A stretch of 62,043 nucleotides of DNA from an uncultured Bacteroidales bacterium (lineage in GTDB: Bacteria; Bacteroidota; Bacteroidia; Bacteroidales; Paludibacteraceae): the NCBI GenBank assembly GCA_937907165.1, contig CALCUH010000093.1, positions 1 through 62,043 on the forward strand, in the 5' to 3' direction. Positions within the stretch are counted from its first letter, which is position 1. Every line of letters starts with the position of its first letter. The translations under genes were made by a program, and so were the position numbers. The notes under the pieces were generated by a model. The model had not been told where the DNA came from and did no database searches. It saw only the letters and a list, made by a program, of their open reading frames with translations. Positions 39,855 through 48,361 of this stretch are shown here, one piece after another.

Positions 39855-40277
39855 ATGTTGAAGAGAATTTTATCGATTTCGGGTAAGCCGGGATTGTTTG
39901 AATTGGTTTCCCAAGGGAAAAACATGTTGATATTAGAGTCTCTTACCGAAAAGAAACGTGTGCCTGCTTATACGCACGAGAAGATTCTTTCATTGGGGGA
40001 TATCGCTATATATACTGAGGAGGGAGAAACTCCGTTGGCTAATGTGTTGCAATCCATGAAGGAGAAAGAGGCTGGTAAGGTTGCCAGCGTCGATCCTAAG
40101 AAGGCGGATGGCAAGGCGCTTACGGATTATTTGGCTTCCGTGTTGCCTAACTTCGACCGCGACCGTGTCTATACTTCCGACATCAAGAAGCTGATCTCTT
40201 GGTATAATATCTTGGTTCAGAGCGGTCATGATAATTTCGTTGAGAAGAAAAAGGAGGAAAAGAAATCTGAGGAGTGA
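39855..40277 (+). CDS. DUF5606 protein
   Basis: A 140-residue cytoplasmic protein of the Bacteroidota-specific DUF5606 family. The start LKRILSISGKPGLFELVSQG and the later DRDRVYTSDIKKLISWYNIL match what I recall of the family: a small beta-barrel N-terminal part and a helical C-terminal part. A lysine/glutamate-rich tail ends the protein. The function is unknown. It is divergent from bamD and followed by a strong terminator. Confidence 0.82.
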   Translation: MLKRILSISGKPGLFELVSQGKNMLILESLTEKKRVPAYTHEKILSLGDIAIYTEEGETPLANVLQSMKEKEAGKVASVDPKKADGKALTDYLASVLPNFDRDRVYTSDIKKLISWYNILVQSGHDNFVEKKKEEKKSEE

Positions 40278-40295
40278 TTTTCCGTCGCATTCTAT

Positions 40296-40328
40296 AAGGG
40301 GAGGATGCAAGTGCGTCCTCCTTTTTTT
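40296..40328 (+). terminator. intrinsic terminator after the DUF5606 gene
   Basis: AAGGGGAGGA (40296-40305) pairs with TCCTCCTTTT (40316-40325) with two G-U pairs; T-run continues to 40327. Confidence 0.8.
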
Positions 40329-40360
40329 GTTTAATTCTGTTGTCTGATATTTTTATTCCA

Positions 40361-41518
40361 ATGAAGGTCCTTTATTTGTCTCCATGGTATCCGCATCGTT
40401 ATGATGCTATGTCCGGATTGTTCGTGCGGAAGCATGCCGAGGCGGTCGCCCGTGGTTGCGAGGTATGCGTCTTGTATCTTTATGCGGACGATAAGGCGAA
40501 GGGGTATGAGGTGGTGGAACAGGTGACGGACGGAGTTCGGGAGGTTTATGTCTATTATCCGTTCATTGATAAACCGATTCTCCGTCAGCTGACGAAAGCC
40601 ATTCGTTTCGTCATCGCTTTTTTGAAAGGGTATTCTTTCGTGGAAAAGAGTTTCGGCAGACCGGATGTCACGCAGGCGAATGTCTTGACCCGTTGCGGTG
40701 CCTTGGCTCTTTGGCTGAAGGTGAGGTATGGTATTCCGTATGTCATCGTGGAGCATTGGACACGATATCTGCCGCAAAATTTTAATTTCAAGGGGTTCCT
40801 AAGGAAATTGGTTAGCCGAATGGTGGTGCGTCGTGCTTCTTGTGTCTTGCCGGTCAGCCGCATGCTGGGTGAAGCGATGCGTGGTTGTGGCTTGGAAAAT
40901 GCTAATTATAAGGTGGTGAATAATGTGGTGGACGATTTCTTTTTCGATACGCATGCCGATGTTTCCGCCCATGATGGTGTGTTTAATTTTTTACATATTT
41001 CTTGCTTCATCGAACGGGCGAAGAATGTCTGTGGTATTTTGCGCGTCGTGAAACGTTTGTCTGAGAAACGGAACGATTTTAGGCTGACCGTGATAGGTGT
41101 TGGTCCTGATTTTGAGAAGGTTAGACGCTATGCGGATGAACTGGAGTTGCCTGATGGCAAGGTGGTGTTCGTAGGCGAACAACCGCCGAGCGAGGTGAAC
41201 CGTTTCTTTGCGGTATCCGACGCCTTTGTCTTGTTTTCCAATTATGAGAACGCTCCGGTTGTTATTTCGGAGTCTTTGGCGACGGGCATGCCTGTCATCT
41301 CCACGGACGTGGGGGGCATTCCGGATATGATCGATGCGACTAACGGGCGTTTGGTGAAATCGGGTGAAGAGGAGGCGCTTTATAAGTCGATGTCATGGAT
41401 GATCGACCATCGAAGTGAGTTTGATTCTGAACTGATTCGTCGGAACGCTCGTCGTTATAGTTATGGCGAAGTGGGTGGATTCTTGCTTTCTGTTTATCGG
41501 GAAGCGCTTGCTAAATAA
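40361..41518 (+). CDS. glycosyltransferase family 4 protein
   Basis: A 385-residue GT-B fold glycosyltransferase (group 1). The N-terminal acceptor domain starts MKVLYLSPWYPHRYDAMSG and includes the EHWTRYLP region. The C-terminal nucleotide-sugar domain has the GVGPDFEKV turn near residue 250 and the E-x7-E motif region APVVISESLATGMPVISTDV near residue 305, with GGIPDMI after it. It probably transfers a sugar in surface polysaccharide or lipid A core synthesis, but no polysaccharide cluster surrounds it. ATG 40361 is chosen; an in-frame upstream TTG at 40340 lies too close to the terminator. Confidence 0.9.
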   Translation: MKVLYLSPWYPHRYDAMSGLFVRKHAEAVARGCEVCVLYLYADDKAKGYEVVEQVTDGVREVYVYYPFIDKPILRQLTKAIRFVIAFLKGYSFVEKSFGRPDVTQANVLTRCGALALWLKVRYGIPYVIVEHWTRYLPQNFNFKGFLRKLVSRMVVRRASCVLPVSRMLGEAMRGCGLENANYKVVNNVVDDFFFDTHADVSAHDGVFNFLHISCFIERAKNVCGILRVVKRLSEKRNDFRLTVIGVGPDFEKVRRYADELELPDGKVVFVGEQPPSEVNRFFAVSDAFVLFSNYENAPVVISESLATGMPVISTDVGGIPDMIDATNGRLVKSGEEEALYKSMSWMIDHRSEFDSELIRRNARRYSYGEVGGFLLSVYREALAK

Positions 41519-41533
41519 ATTGCGCAAACATGA

Positions 41534-41566
41534 AAAAAGGCGGTGGGTAAACCATCGCCTTTTTTT
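41534..41566 (+). terminator. intrinsic terminator after the glycosyltransferase gene
   Basis: AAGGCGGTGG pairs with CCATCGCCTT (one G-U pair) around GTAAA, flanked by an A-run on the left and T-run on the right, so it may serve both convergent genes. Confidence 0.85.
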
Positions 41567-41601
41567 GTTTCCTGAAGCGAACCGCTTCCTTGTTCCGCTC
41601 T

Positions 41602-41937
41602 TTATCCGACTTTCTTTTGCAGGTGGTTGCTCTCTTTGTAGTTATTGCACCCTGTCGAGATGGAAGAGAAAGCGTCTTGAATCATGTAGAAAGCCTCTTT
41701 GAGCGTTTTGTCCGCTTGTGTGAGTCTGTACACCAGGTCCTTTGCAACGACCATGGTCTCAGGAGATTCGCAGTCCGTTGGACTGACATTGGCGATGTCG
41801 TTCACAAAGGGTTGAATCTGTTTCTGCTCGAATTGTAGAATGTTGAATTTCTGTTTCATGTCACTCAACAAGCAGTCTAGTTCTTTTGTGATCTCTGTCG
41901 CACTTTTCCTTCCGATTGGCTCCAGTTCTTTTTCCAT
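41602..41937 (-). CDS. unrecognised small helical protein
   Basis: A 111-residue protein without signal peptide or membrane segment. It is rich in Lys, Glu and Gln and almost wholly helical by pattern, with heptad-like spacing in residues 15-45 (ITKELDCLLSDMKQKFNILQ), so it may form a coiled coil. Two cysteines (residues 22 and 56) and one near the C-terminus show no metal-binding spacing. It stands alone between the glycosyltransferase and sufE. I recognise no family. The coding assignment rests on length, normal local composition and lack of a better frame. Confidence 0.6.
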   Translation of the reverse strand: MEKELEPIGRKSATEITKELDCLLSDMKQKFNILQFEQKQIQPFVNDIANVSPTDCESPETMVVAKDLVYRLTQADKTLKEAFYMIQDAFSSISTGCNNYKESNHLQKKVG

Positions 41938-42116
41938 GTCTTGTCTTATTATTCGTTAGTTCATATTCGTTACCGCTAATATAGCGAGACTTGAATGCAT
42001 GAGAAAATTTTTCGGGGCCGAGTTATTAACAAAAAGAATATTATGACAAATGTCTTTATAACTTGTTTCCGGTGCGGTTTAACGCTAGGCGTGGGGCGAA
42101 TTGTCCCTAAATCTTC

Positions 42117-42536
42117 TCATTCTTGCGCCTTGAACGCCAACGCGTACATCCTCATTTGCTTCACCATGGCGAGCATACCGTTGGAACGGGTAGGGGAAAG
42201 GTGCTCTTTTAGACCGATTTTGTCGATAAAGTAGAGTTCCGTGTCCAATATTTCTTGAGGAGTGTGACCCGACAAGACATAGACCAGCATGGAGACGATG
42301 CCGCCCGCGATGTCGGTGTTGCTCTCTCCTTGGTAGTAGACCAATCCGTCCTTGTATTCCGCATGGACCCACACTTTGCTCTGACAGCCTTCGATGAGGT
42401 ATTCGTCGGTTTTATATTGTTCGTCGATGCCCGGATTGGACTCGCTTTTGTCTATGATTTGCTGGTATTTGTCCAACCAGTCTTCCAAGAATTCGAATTC
42501 GGAAATGATTTCTTCCTGTTTCTCCGCTATTGTCAT
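42117..42536 (-). CDS. sufE: SufE family sulfur acceptor protein
   Basis: Accepts persulfide sulfur from SufS for Fe-S cluster building. The 139 residues show the family start EIISEFEFLEDWLDKYQQII, the active-site cysteine in YLIEGCQSKVWV near residue 51, and GHTPQEILDT near residue 90, with the conserved SPTRSNGMLAM segment. It is 22 bases after sufS on the same strand, so the sulfur donor and acceptor are cotranscribed. Confidence 0.94.
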   Translation of the reverse strand: MTIAEKQEEIISEFEFLEDWLDKYQQIIDKSESNPGIDEQYKTDEYLIEGCQSKVWVHAEYKDGLVYYQGESNTDIAGGIVSMLVYVLSGHTPQEILDTELYFIDKIGLKEHLSPTRSNGMLAMVKQMRMYALAFKAQE

Positions 42537-42558
42537 GATTATATGCTATTTAGGGATG

Positions 42559-43785
42559 TTATTTTCTTTTGAACATCTTCGCCGCTCGTTGAACGCCCGC
42601 CGTGAGGATATCAATCTCTTCTTTGGTGTTGTAGAGACCGAAGGAGGCGCGTACCGTTCCCTCGATGCCGAAGGCGTCCATGACGGGTTCCGCGCAGTGG
42701 TGTCCCGTACGCACGGCGATGCCTAGTTTGTCGATGATGGAGCCGAGGTCGTACGGGTGGATGTTGCCTACTAGGAAGGAGACTAACCCGCTTCTTCTTT
42801 TAGCGTTGCCGATGAAGCGGATGTTCTCCACTTCGCTCAATTTCTCTAATGTATAGCGCACCAGCTCTTGTTCGTGTGCGGCGATGTTCTCCATACCGAT
42901 GGCGCTGACGTAATCCAAGGCTTCCGCCAAGGCTGTCGAGCCGATGTAGTCGGGAGTGCCCGCCTCGAACTTGAAGGGAAGCTCGTTGAAAGTGGTCTTC
43001 TCGAAAGTCACTTTCTGGATCATTTCGCCTCCGCCTTGGTAAGGTGGAATTTTTTCGAGCCACGCTTCTTTGCCGTAAAGCACGCCTATGCCGGTCGGCC
43101 CGTATATCTTATGTCCCGAAAATGCGTAGAAGTCCGCATCGAGATCCTGCACGTCGACTGGCATGTGCGGAATCGATTGCGCTCCGTCCACCATGACGGG
43201 TATGTTGTGGCTATGCGCCTTTTGGATGATCTCCTTTACAGGGTTGACTGTTCCTAATGTGTTGGAAACGTGTGCGATGGAGATGAGCTTTGTCTTCTCC
43301 GTGATGAGTTGCTCCAATTCCTCCGCCTGCAGTTCCCCATCCTCGTCAAACGGAATGACTTTCAACGTGATGTCGCGTTCTTGTTGTAACAGTTGCCAAG
43401 GTACGATGTTGGAGTGATGCTCCATTTGCGAGACGATGATCTCGTCGCCTGCTTTACATTGGCTTCTGCCGAAGGAGGATGCGATTAGGTTGATGGCTTC
43501 GGTGGTTCCTCTCGTGAAAATGATTTCGCGGGTGTGTTTCGCGTTGATGAATTTTCTGACCGTCTCTCTCGCCGCCTCGTGCGCTTCGGTGGCCGCTTGG
43601 CTGAGGAAGTGGACGCCGCGGTGGATGTTGGCGTTGTTGTTCAGATAGTTTTCGCTGATTTTGTTGACCACGCATAGCGGTTTTTGCGTCGTGGCTGCGT
43701 TGTCTAGATAGACCAGCGGCTTACCGTAAATCTCCTTGCTTAGAATGGGGAAATCCTCTCTGATTTTATTTATGTCGAAACTCAT
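42559..43785 (-). CDS. sufS: cysteine desulfurase SufS
   Basis: A PLP enzyme that takes sulfur from cysteine for Fe-S clusters and sulfur transfer. 408 residues of the group II type: LVYLDNAATTQKP near residue 25, EHHSNIVPWQ near residue 122, the PLP lysine in FYAFSGHKIYGPTGIG near residue 225, and the active-site cysteine in VRTGHHCAEPVM near residue 362. It lies between yraN and sufE. The sufBCD genes are not in the window. Confidence 0.96.
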   Translation of the reverse strand: MSFDINKIREDFPILSKEIYGKPLVYLDNAATTQKPLCVVNKISENYLNNNANIHRGVHFLSQAATEAHEAARETVRKFINAKHTREIIFTRGTTEAINLIASSFGRSQCKAGDEIIVSQMEHHSNIVPWQLLQQERDITLKVIPFDEDGELQAEELEQLITEKTKLISIAHVSNTLGTVNPVKEIIQKAHSHNIPVMVDGAQSIPHMPVDVQDLDADFYAFSGHKIYGPTGIGVLYGKEAWLEKIPPYQGGGEMIQKVTFEKTTFNELPFKFEAGTPDYIGSTALAEALDYVSAIGMENIAAHEQELVRYTLEKLSEVENIRFIGNAKRRSGLVSFLVGNIHPYDLGSIIDKLGIAVRTGHHCAEPVMDAFGIEGTVRASFGLYNTKEEIDILTAGVQRAAKMFKRK

Positions 43786-43826
43786 CTCGCTTTCACTTTT
43801 CCGCGAATTTACGAAAAAATAAAAGC

Positions 43827-44189
43827 TTATGGTAAAAAAGCATCTTCTATATGCTCAAATTTACAGTTCCCGTCTTTCGCCCCCACGACCACCGAAAGGA
43901 TGTCGAAACGTGTGGGCATCGTGATGTCGTATTTGAAGATATAGGCTTCCGCCGCCATAATGGTGTTGCGCATCTTTGCCTTGTTGACGCTCTCCGCTGG
44001 GTGGAGGAGGAAGTTGTCTTTTCGGGTGCGTACCTCCACGATGACGAGCATGCCGTTCTCTTCCGCTACGATGTCTAACTCCTGTTTCCCTGCCCGCCAG
44101 TTCCTGTGCCTGATTTTATATCCTTTGCTCGACAGGTATTCCACGGCTTTCTCTTCGCCTAATTCGCCTAACTCATTGTGTTCCGCCAT
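43827..44189 (-). CDS. YraN family (UPF0102) predicted endonuclease
   Basis: A 120-residue protein of the UPF0102 family with a Holliday-junction-resolvase-like fold. The conserved blocks are GELGEEKAVEYLSSKGYKI at the N-terminus and the nuclease-like motif QELDIVAEENGMLVIVEVRTR near residues 36-56 (Asp, Glu and a following basic residue). The biochemical role is not settled. It is the first gene of the yraN-sufS-sufE run and has a clear minus-strand promoter. Confidence 0.9.
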   Translation of the reverse strand: MAEHNELGELGEEKAVEYLSSKGYKIRHRNWRAGKQELDIVAEENGMLVIVEVRTRKDNFLLHPAESVNKAKMRNTIMAAEAYIFKYDITMPTRFDILSVVVGAKDGNCKFEHIEDAFLP

Positions 44190-44222
44190 AATTTCAACAG
44201 GTTAAATTTTTGATATTTTTTG

Positions 44223-44230
44223 CAAATATA
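44223..44230 (-). promoter_or_regulatory. promoter element for yraN-sufS-sufE
   Basis: On the minus strand this reads TATATTTG, matching TAnnTTTG, 33 bases before the yraN start. Confidence 0.6.
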
Positions 44231-44366
44231 ATAAATGTATTAATTACGCAATTATAATCATGGAAAATATTTATATGCTGAATTTGCGTTTGGATGTGTC
44301 CGTGAAAATTTAATACTCAAGGTGTAGGAAATAATAATTCATAATTAAAAATTAAAATTTCAAAAT

Positions 44367-44374
44367 TACCTTCG
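44367..44374 (+). promoter_or_regulatory. candidate promoter element for hemW, very near the start codon
   Basis: TACCTTCG is a TAnnTTTG variant that ends only four bases before the hemW ATG at 44379. If used, the mRNA would have almost no leader. No -33 TTG is seen at the usual distance. Confidence 0.4.
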
Positions 44375-44378
44375 CGTT

Positions 44379-45503
44379 ATGGCTGGTATTTATATCCATA
44401 TTCCTTTGTGTAAGAATCGTTGTGTCTACTGCGATTTCTATTCCTCCACCTACGACGGTAACCGTTCGGAGCTGGTAAGTTCCATTTGTCGGGAGTTGCG
44501 TGAACGAAGGGATTATCTGCATGGCGAGACGGTCAAAACACTCTATTTCGGTGGGGGAACGCCTTCGCTGCTTCACGTGGACGAGCTCTCCGAGATTTTC
44601 GCCGCCGTTGCGGCGAACTATCCTTGCGATTTCGAGGAGGTGACTTTGGAGGCGAATCCGGACGACCTCGACGAGACCTTCGTGCAATCGCTTCGTTCTC
44701 TGCCCGTCAATCGTTTGAGTTTAGGCATCCAGAGCTTCCACGATGATGACTTGCGCTTGCTCAACCGTCGGCACACGGCGGAGGAGGCGAAGCGGGCGGT
44801 GCGTCTGTGCCAATCTGCAGGTTTCTTGAATATGAGCATCGACCTCATCTATGGGTTGCCTAACCAAACTTTGGAAGCTTGGCGGGATAACATCGAACAA
44901 GCGATCGCCTTGGATGTGCCACATATCTCCGCCTACCACCTCACTTATGAGGAGGGAACGAAGATTTATCGTATGCTGCAGAGGGGCGAAGTGCGGGAGA
45001 CGGACGAGGATTTGAGCGTGGAGATGTTCCGTACCTTGCGTCGCCAACTGAACGATGCGGGTATTTTGCAATACGAGATATCCAATTTCGCCAAGCCGGG
45101 AATGCATGCGCGGCATAATTCCTCCTATTGGGACGGAACGCCTTATTTGGGTGTCGGACCTTCCGCCCATTCGTTCGACGGGAAGGATCGTCGCTGGAAT
45201 ATTGCGGATACTCGCCGCTACATCGCCGCTGTCCAAGGGGGACTGTCCTACTACGAAACCGAGATTCTCGACATTGCCTCTTCTTATAATGATTTCGTTA
45301 TCACTTCGTTGCGCACGATTGCGGGGATGAGTCTGAAAACGTTGTCAGAACGCTTCGGGGAGCCCTACACCTCTTATTGCATGGAGCAGACGAAGCCTTT
45401 CGTGGGGGATGGCTCCGCTGTGGTGGAAGAGGACCATATCCGTCTGACCGAGAAAGGGCTTTTCCTATCCGATGAAATTATGGAGGCGCTGATGTGGGTG
45501 TGA
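44379..45503 (+). CDS. hemW: radical SAM heme chaperone HemW
   Basis: Formerly annotated as oxygen-independent coproporphyrinogen III oxidase. The 374 residues start with YIHIPLCKNRCVYCDFYS, which holds the radical SAM Cys-x3-Cys-x2-Cys cluster at residues 11-18. The chain continues with YFGGGTPSLL near residue 54, RLSLGIQSFHDDDL near residue 109, and the HemW-specific HNSSYWDGTPYLGVGPSAHS near residue 246. It probably inserts heme into haemoproteins. ATG 44379 gives the N-terminus shared by homologues. Confidence 0.94.
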   Translation: MAGIYIHIPLCKNRCVYCDFYSSTYDGNRSELVSSICRELRERRDYLHGETVKTLYFGGGTPSLLHVDELSEIFAAVAANYPCDFEEVTLEANPDDLDETFVQSLRSLPVNRLSLGIQSFHDDDLRLLNRRHTAEEAKRAVRLCQSAGFLNMSIDLIYGLPNQTLEAWRDNIEQAIALDVPHISAYHLTYEEGTKIYRMLQRGEVRETDEDLSVEMFRTLRRQLNDAGILQYEISNFAKPGMHARHNSSYWDGTPYLGVGPSAHSFDGKDRRWNIADTRRYIAAVQGGLSYYETEILDIASSYNDFVITSLRTIAGMSLKTLSERFGEPYTSYCMEQTKPFVGDGSAVVEEDHIRLTEKGLFLSDEIMEALMWV

Positions 45504-45542
45504 TAGAGACAATCTATTCCTTGTCATTACTTAAATAATTTG

Positions 45543-45550
45543 TACCTTTG
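45543..45550 (+). promoter_or_regulatory. promoter element for coaD
   Basis: TACCTTTG matches TAnnTTTG, 22 bases before the coaD ATG at 45573. It excludes the upstream in-frame codon at 45540 as a start. Confidence 0.65.
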
Positions 45551-45572
45551 CGGAGATTTTAATCGGAAAACA

Positions 45573-46037
45573 ATGAAAGTAGCTATATTTCCAGGCAGTT
45601 TCGACCCGTTTACCATCGGGCATTATTCTGTTGTGAAACGCGCACTGAATTTCGTGGATGAGGTGGTGATTGCCATCGGTGTGAACGACGCGAAGAAGAG
45701 CCTTTTCTCCGTGGAACAGCGCTATAAGATTATTTCAAAGGCATTCTGCGATGAGCCGCATGTCTCTGTAAGAAGTTACGATTCGTTGACGGTCGATTTC
45801 GCTAAGGAGGTGAATGCCGACATTATCTTGAGGGGCATTCGTTCCATCCAGGATTTCGAGTACGAGAAGACCATCGCCGACGCTAACCGCCGCCTCTCTG
45901 GTATAGATACCGTCTTGCTTTTCACTGAACCGCAACACTCTTTCATCAGCTCCACTGTCGTGAGGGATTTGCTGCGTTACGGGAAGGACATCACTACGTT
46001 CTTGCCGCCTCACGTCTCTCTCGACGACTTGAAGTGA
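45573..46037 (+). CDS. coaD: pantetheine-phosphate adenylyltransferase
   Basis: Makes dephospho-CoA from 4'-phosphopantetheine and ATP in coenzyme A synthesis. The 154 residues begin MKVAIFPGSFDPFTIGHYSV with the nucleotidyltransferase motif T/H-x-G-H, continue with VDFAKEVNADIILRGIRS near residue 75, and end with the signature FISSTVVRDLLRYGKD. The start at 45573 fits both family length and the promoter. The 230 bases up to ftsX hold AT-rich DNA and no feature that I can support. Confidence 0.96.
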   Translation: MKVAIFPGSFDPFTIGHYSVVKRALNFVDEVVIAIGVNDAKKSLFSVEQRYKIISKAFCDEPHVSVRSYDSLTVDFAKEVNADIILRGIRSIQDFEYEKTIADANRRLSGIDTVLLFTEPQHSFISSTVVRDLLRYGKDITTFLPPHVSLDDLK

Positions 46038-46267
46038 ATTCCGACGTCTCCCTCGTAAGCGGGAAAGTCTAGAGAAAAATAATCTGACAAATATGTATAT
46101 GATGACACTGTGAAGTTTTTATCACCCTATATTTTTATGTCAGGACTTCGAATTAGATGGGAGGCTTGCCTCTAACTACCGACGTATTAACATTCTTTAA
46201 CCTTTAAAATTTCCGAAAGAGTATAATTGTTGCTTTTTTTGCCAAAAATTTGGGTAGATAGTATCTG

Positions 46268-47143
46268 ATGAAAAAAAAAGCGAAATATAGGTTCTTTAAT
46301 TCGAAGTTGACTTCGGCGATAAGTATATCGATTGTACTATTCCTTTTAGGTTGTATCATTTTTGTCGGTTTTATGTCTAAAACGCTGACAACCTACGTTT
46401 TAGAAAATGTTTCGCTGACGGTTTTCCTGAAGGAGAACACGGCTGAGGAGTCTAGGCTGAACTTGGAAAAATATCTTTCTTCACAATCTTATACGAAAAA
46501 GGTGAAATTCATCGACAAGGAGACCGCCATTGTGGAACTCTGCGAGGAGTTGGGCGAAGATCCGGAGGAGTATAAGGATATCAACCGTATTTTGGATATG
46601 ATAGAGGTGAAGATGAACGCTGTTTACGCAAACAATGATAGTATCATCCCTATCGCTGAGAACATAGAGCTTTTCGAGTGCGTGGACCATGTCGACTATC
46701 AGGAGAGCATGGTGGACCGTATCGGAAACAACATCCAGAAGTTGGCTTCCGTGCTGATTTGTACGGCGGCGGTTCTTCTATTGATTTCTTATGTGCTGAT
46801 TAGTAACACGATACAATTGCTGATCCATTCGGATCGTTTCCTTATACATACGATGACATTGGTGGGCGCCACGAAGAACTTCGTGCGTCGTCCGTATATC
46901 TTGGAGAGCCTTGTAATCGCCTTGGTGGCGTTCGTTCTCGCGACCATCTATCTGATGGCCTTAGGCTACTTCCTGAAGGATAATTTGCCGCCGAGCTTGG
47001 AGGGCATGACTTCCGATCCGATGCTTTACATCGTTGTGTTGGGTAGCATCTTTATCTTCAGTATCATCATCACTTGCGTGGCTACGCACCGCGCTGTGAG
47101 CAAGTATTTGAAGAATCAGGTGGACGAATTGTATTATGTTTAA
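46268..47143 (+). CDS. ftsX: cell division protein FtsX
   Basis: Membrane partner of FtsE that activates cell-wall hydrolases at the septum. The 291 residues have the first membrane segment at about 15-40, a periplasmic domain of about 110 residues (VFLKENTAEE, then KYLSSQSYTKKVKFIDKETA), and three more membrane segments near residues 160-185, 210-240 and 255-280 in the FtsX/MacB pattern. ftsE is not adjacent. It starts a tight run with a DUF3098 gene, uppP, truB and queA, an order I recall from other Bacteroidales. Confidence 0.92.
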   Translation: MKKKAKYRFFNSKLTSAISISIVLFLLGCIIFVGFMSKTLTTYVLENVSLTVFLKENTAEESRLNLEKYLSSQSYTKKVKFIDKETAIVELCEELGEDPEEYKDINRILDMIEVKMNAVYANNDSIIPIAENIELFECVDHVDYQESMVDRIGNNIQKLASVLICTAAVLLLISYVLISNTIQLLIHSDRFLIHTMTLVGATKNFVRRPYILESLVIALVAFVLATIYLMALGYFLKDNLPPSLEGMTSDPMLYIVVLGSIFIFSIIITCVATHRAVSKYLKNQVDELYYV

Positions 47144-47182
47144 TATTAATAACTGAATAATAATAATCTCATAATAAAAGAA

Positions 47183-47518
47183 ATGGCTATTAAAGAAAAT
47201 TATGCGTTGCCTAAGGATAATTTGATTCTGTTGGCAGTTGGATTCGTGATCATTTTGATAGGTTTTGTTTGTATGATAGGTGGGGGAAGCGTGGATGGCG
47301 TATCCTATAACCCTGAAATCTTCAGTCCGATGAGGATTACCGTTGCGCCTATCATCGTCGTTGTGGGTTTCTTTTTTGAGATTTTCGCAATTTTATGGAT
47401 CCGCAAGCCGGGTAATGGGTTGACTCGTTATGAGGAGAATGACGGATCCAAGGAAAACAATGATTCCGATGGTTACAAGTCTATAAAGGCTTCTGATAAC
47501 TATAAAAGACTTGACTAA
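47183..47518 (+). CDS. DUF3098 small membrane protein
   Basis: A 111-residue protein with two hydrophobic segments (residues 12-35 LILLAVGFVIILIGFVCMIG and 52-75) joined by a short loop (DGVSYNPEIFSPMRITVAPI), the layout of DUF3098. The last 35 residues are polar with many Asp, Asn and Lys and look disordered. The function is unknown, but the gene is regularly found between ftsX and uppP in Bacteroidota. Its stop codon overlaps the uppP start. Confidence 0.85.
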   Translation: MAIKENYALPKDNLILLAVGFVIILIGFVCMIGGGSVDGVSYNPEIFSPMRITVAPIIVVVGFFFEIFAILWIRKPGNGLTRYEENDGSKENNDSDGYKSIKASDNYKRLD

Positions 47519-48357
47519 TGGATTGGTTACAGGCGTTAATTTTAGGTATCGTTCAGGGATTGACCGAGTACCTTCCTGTCTCTTCTAGCGGACATTTGGA
47601 AATTGGTAAAGTATTGCTTGGCGAAGGCGCCGAGGCGGGAGGATTGACTTTCGACATCGTGGTTCATGTGGCTACGGTGCTCGCCACGCTGTGCATCCTC
47701 TGGAAAGAGGTGGCGTGGATTTTTAAGGGTCTGTTCAAACCTTTGCGTGACGGCAAGATGAATGATGAGCAGAAGTATGCGGTGAACATCTTGGTTTCTA
47801 TGATTCCGGTGGGCATCGTGGGACTTTGTTTTAAAGATAGTATAGAAGCGCTCTATGGGGATAACATTCTTCCCGTTGTGGGCTTCTGCCTTTTGGTTAC
47901 CGCCACATTGTTGGCTTTGACTCATTACTTGAAGCCTCAGCCTCGTGAGAATTTGTCGCCGCTCCACGCTTTCATCATCGGTATCGCCCAAGCGGTGGCC
48001 GTATTGCCTGGCTTGTCGCGCTCCGGTTCCACCATCGCGACGGGTTTACTATTGGGTAATAAGAAGGAGTCTCTCGCTCAATTCTCTTTCCTGATGGTCA
48101 TTCCTCCGATTTTAGGAGAGGCTTTGTTGGACTTCAAGCATATCTTCGCTCCTTCCGCTGAGTATTTGGCGGAGCATGGCATCGACGAACCTGTCGGCGC
48201 CCTCCCTTTGGCTGTCGGCTTTATCGCCGCATTCATCAGCGGTTGCTTCGCTTGCAAGTGGATGATCGCTTTGGTCAAGAGAATGAAACTTATCTATTTC
48301 GCCATCTATTGCGCTTTAGTCGGCGCTGGATGTTTGGCTTACACATTTTTAGCGTAA
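47518..48357 (+). CDS. uppP: undecaprenyl-diphosphate phosphatase
   Basis: Recycles the lipid carrier for peptidoglycan and other polymers, and gives bacitracin resistance when overproduced (BacA family). The 279 residues show the two signatures: GLTEYLPVSSSGHLEIG near residue 14, with the catalytic Glu-x3-Glu-like region, and VLPGLSRSGSTIATGLLLG near residue 160. Eight or so membrane segments. The start overlaps the DUF3098 stop and truB follows after four bases, so the run is translationally tight. Confidence 0.95.
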   Translation: MDWLQALILGIVQGLTEYLPVSSSGHLEIGKVLLGEGAEAGGLTFDIVVHVATVLATLCILWKEVAWIFKGLFKPLRDGKMNDEQKYAVNILVSMIPVGIVGLCFKDSIEALYGDNILPVVGFCLLVTATLLALTHYLKPQPRENLSPLHAFIIGIAQAVAVLPGLSRSGSTIATGLLLGNKKESLAQFSFLMVIPPILGEALLDFKHIFAPSAEYLAEHGIDEPVGALPLAVGFIAAFISGCFACKWMIALVKRMKLIYFAIYCALVGAGCLAYTFLA

Positions 48358-48361
48358 GGGG

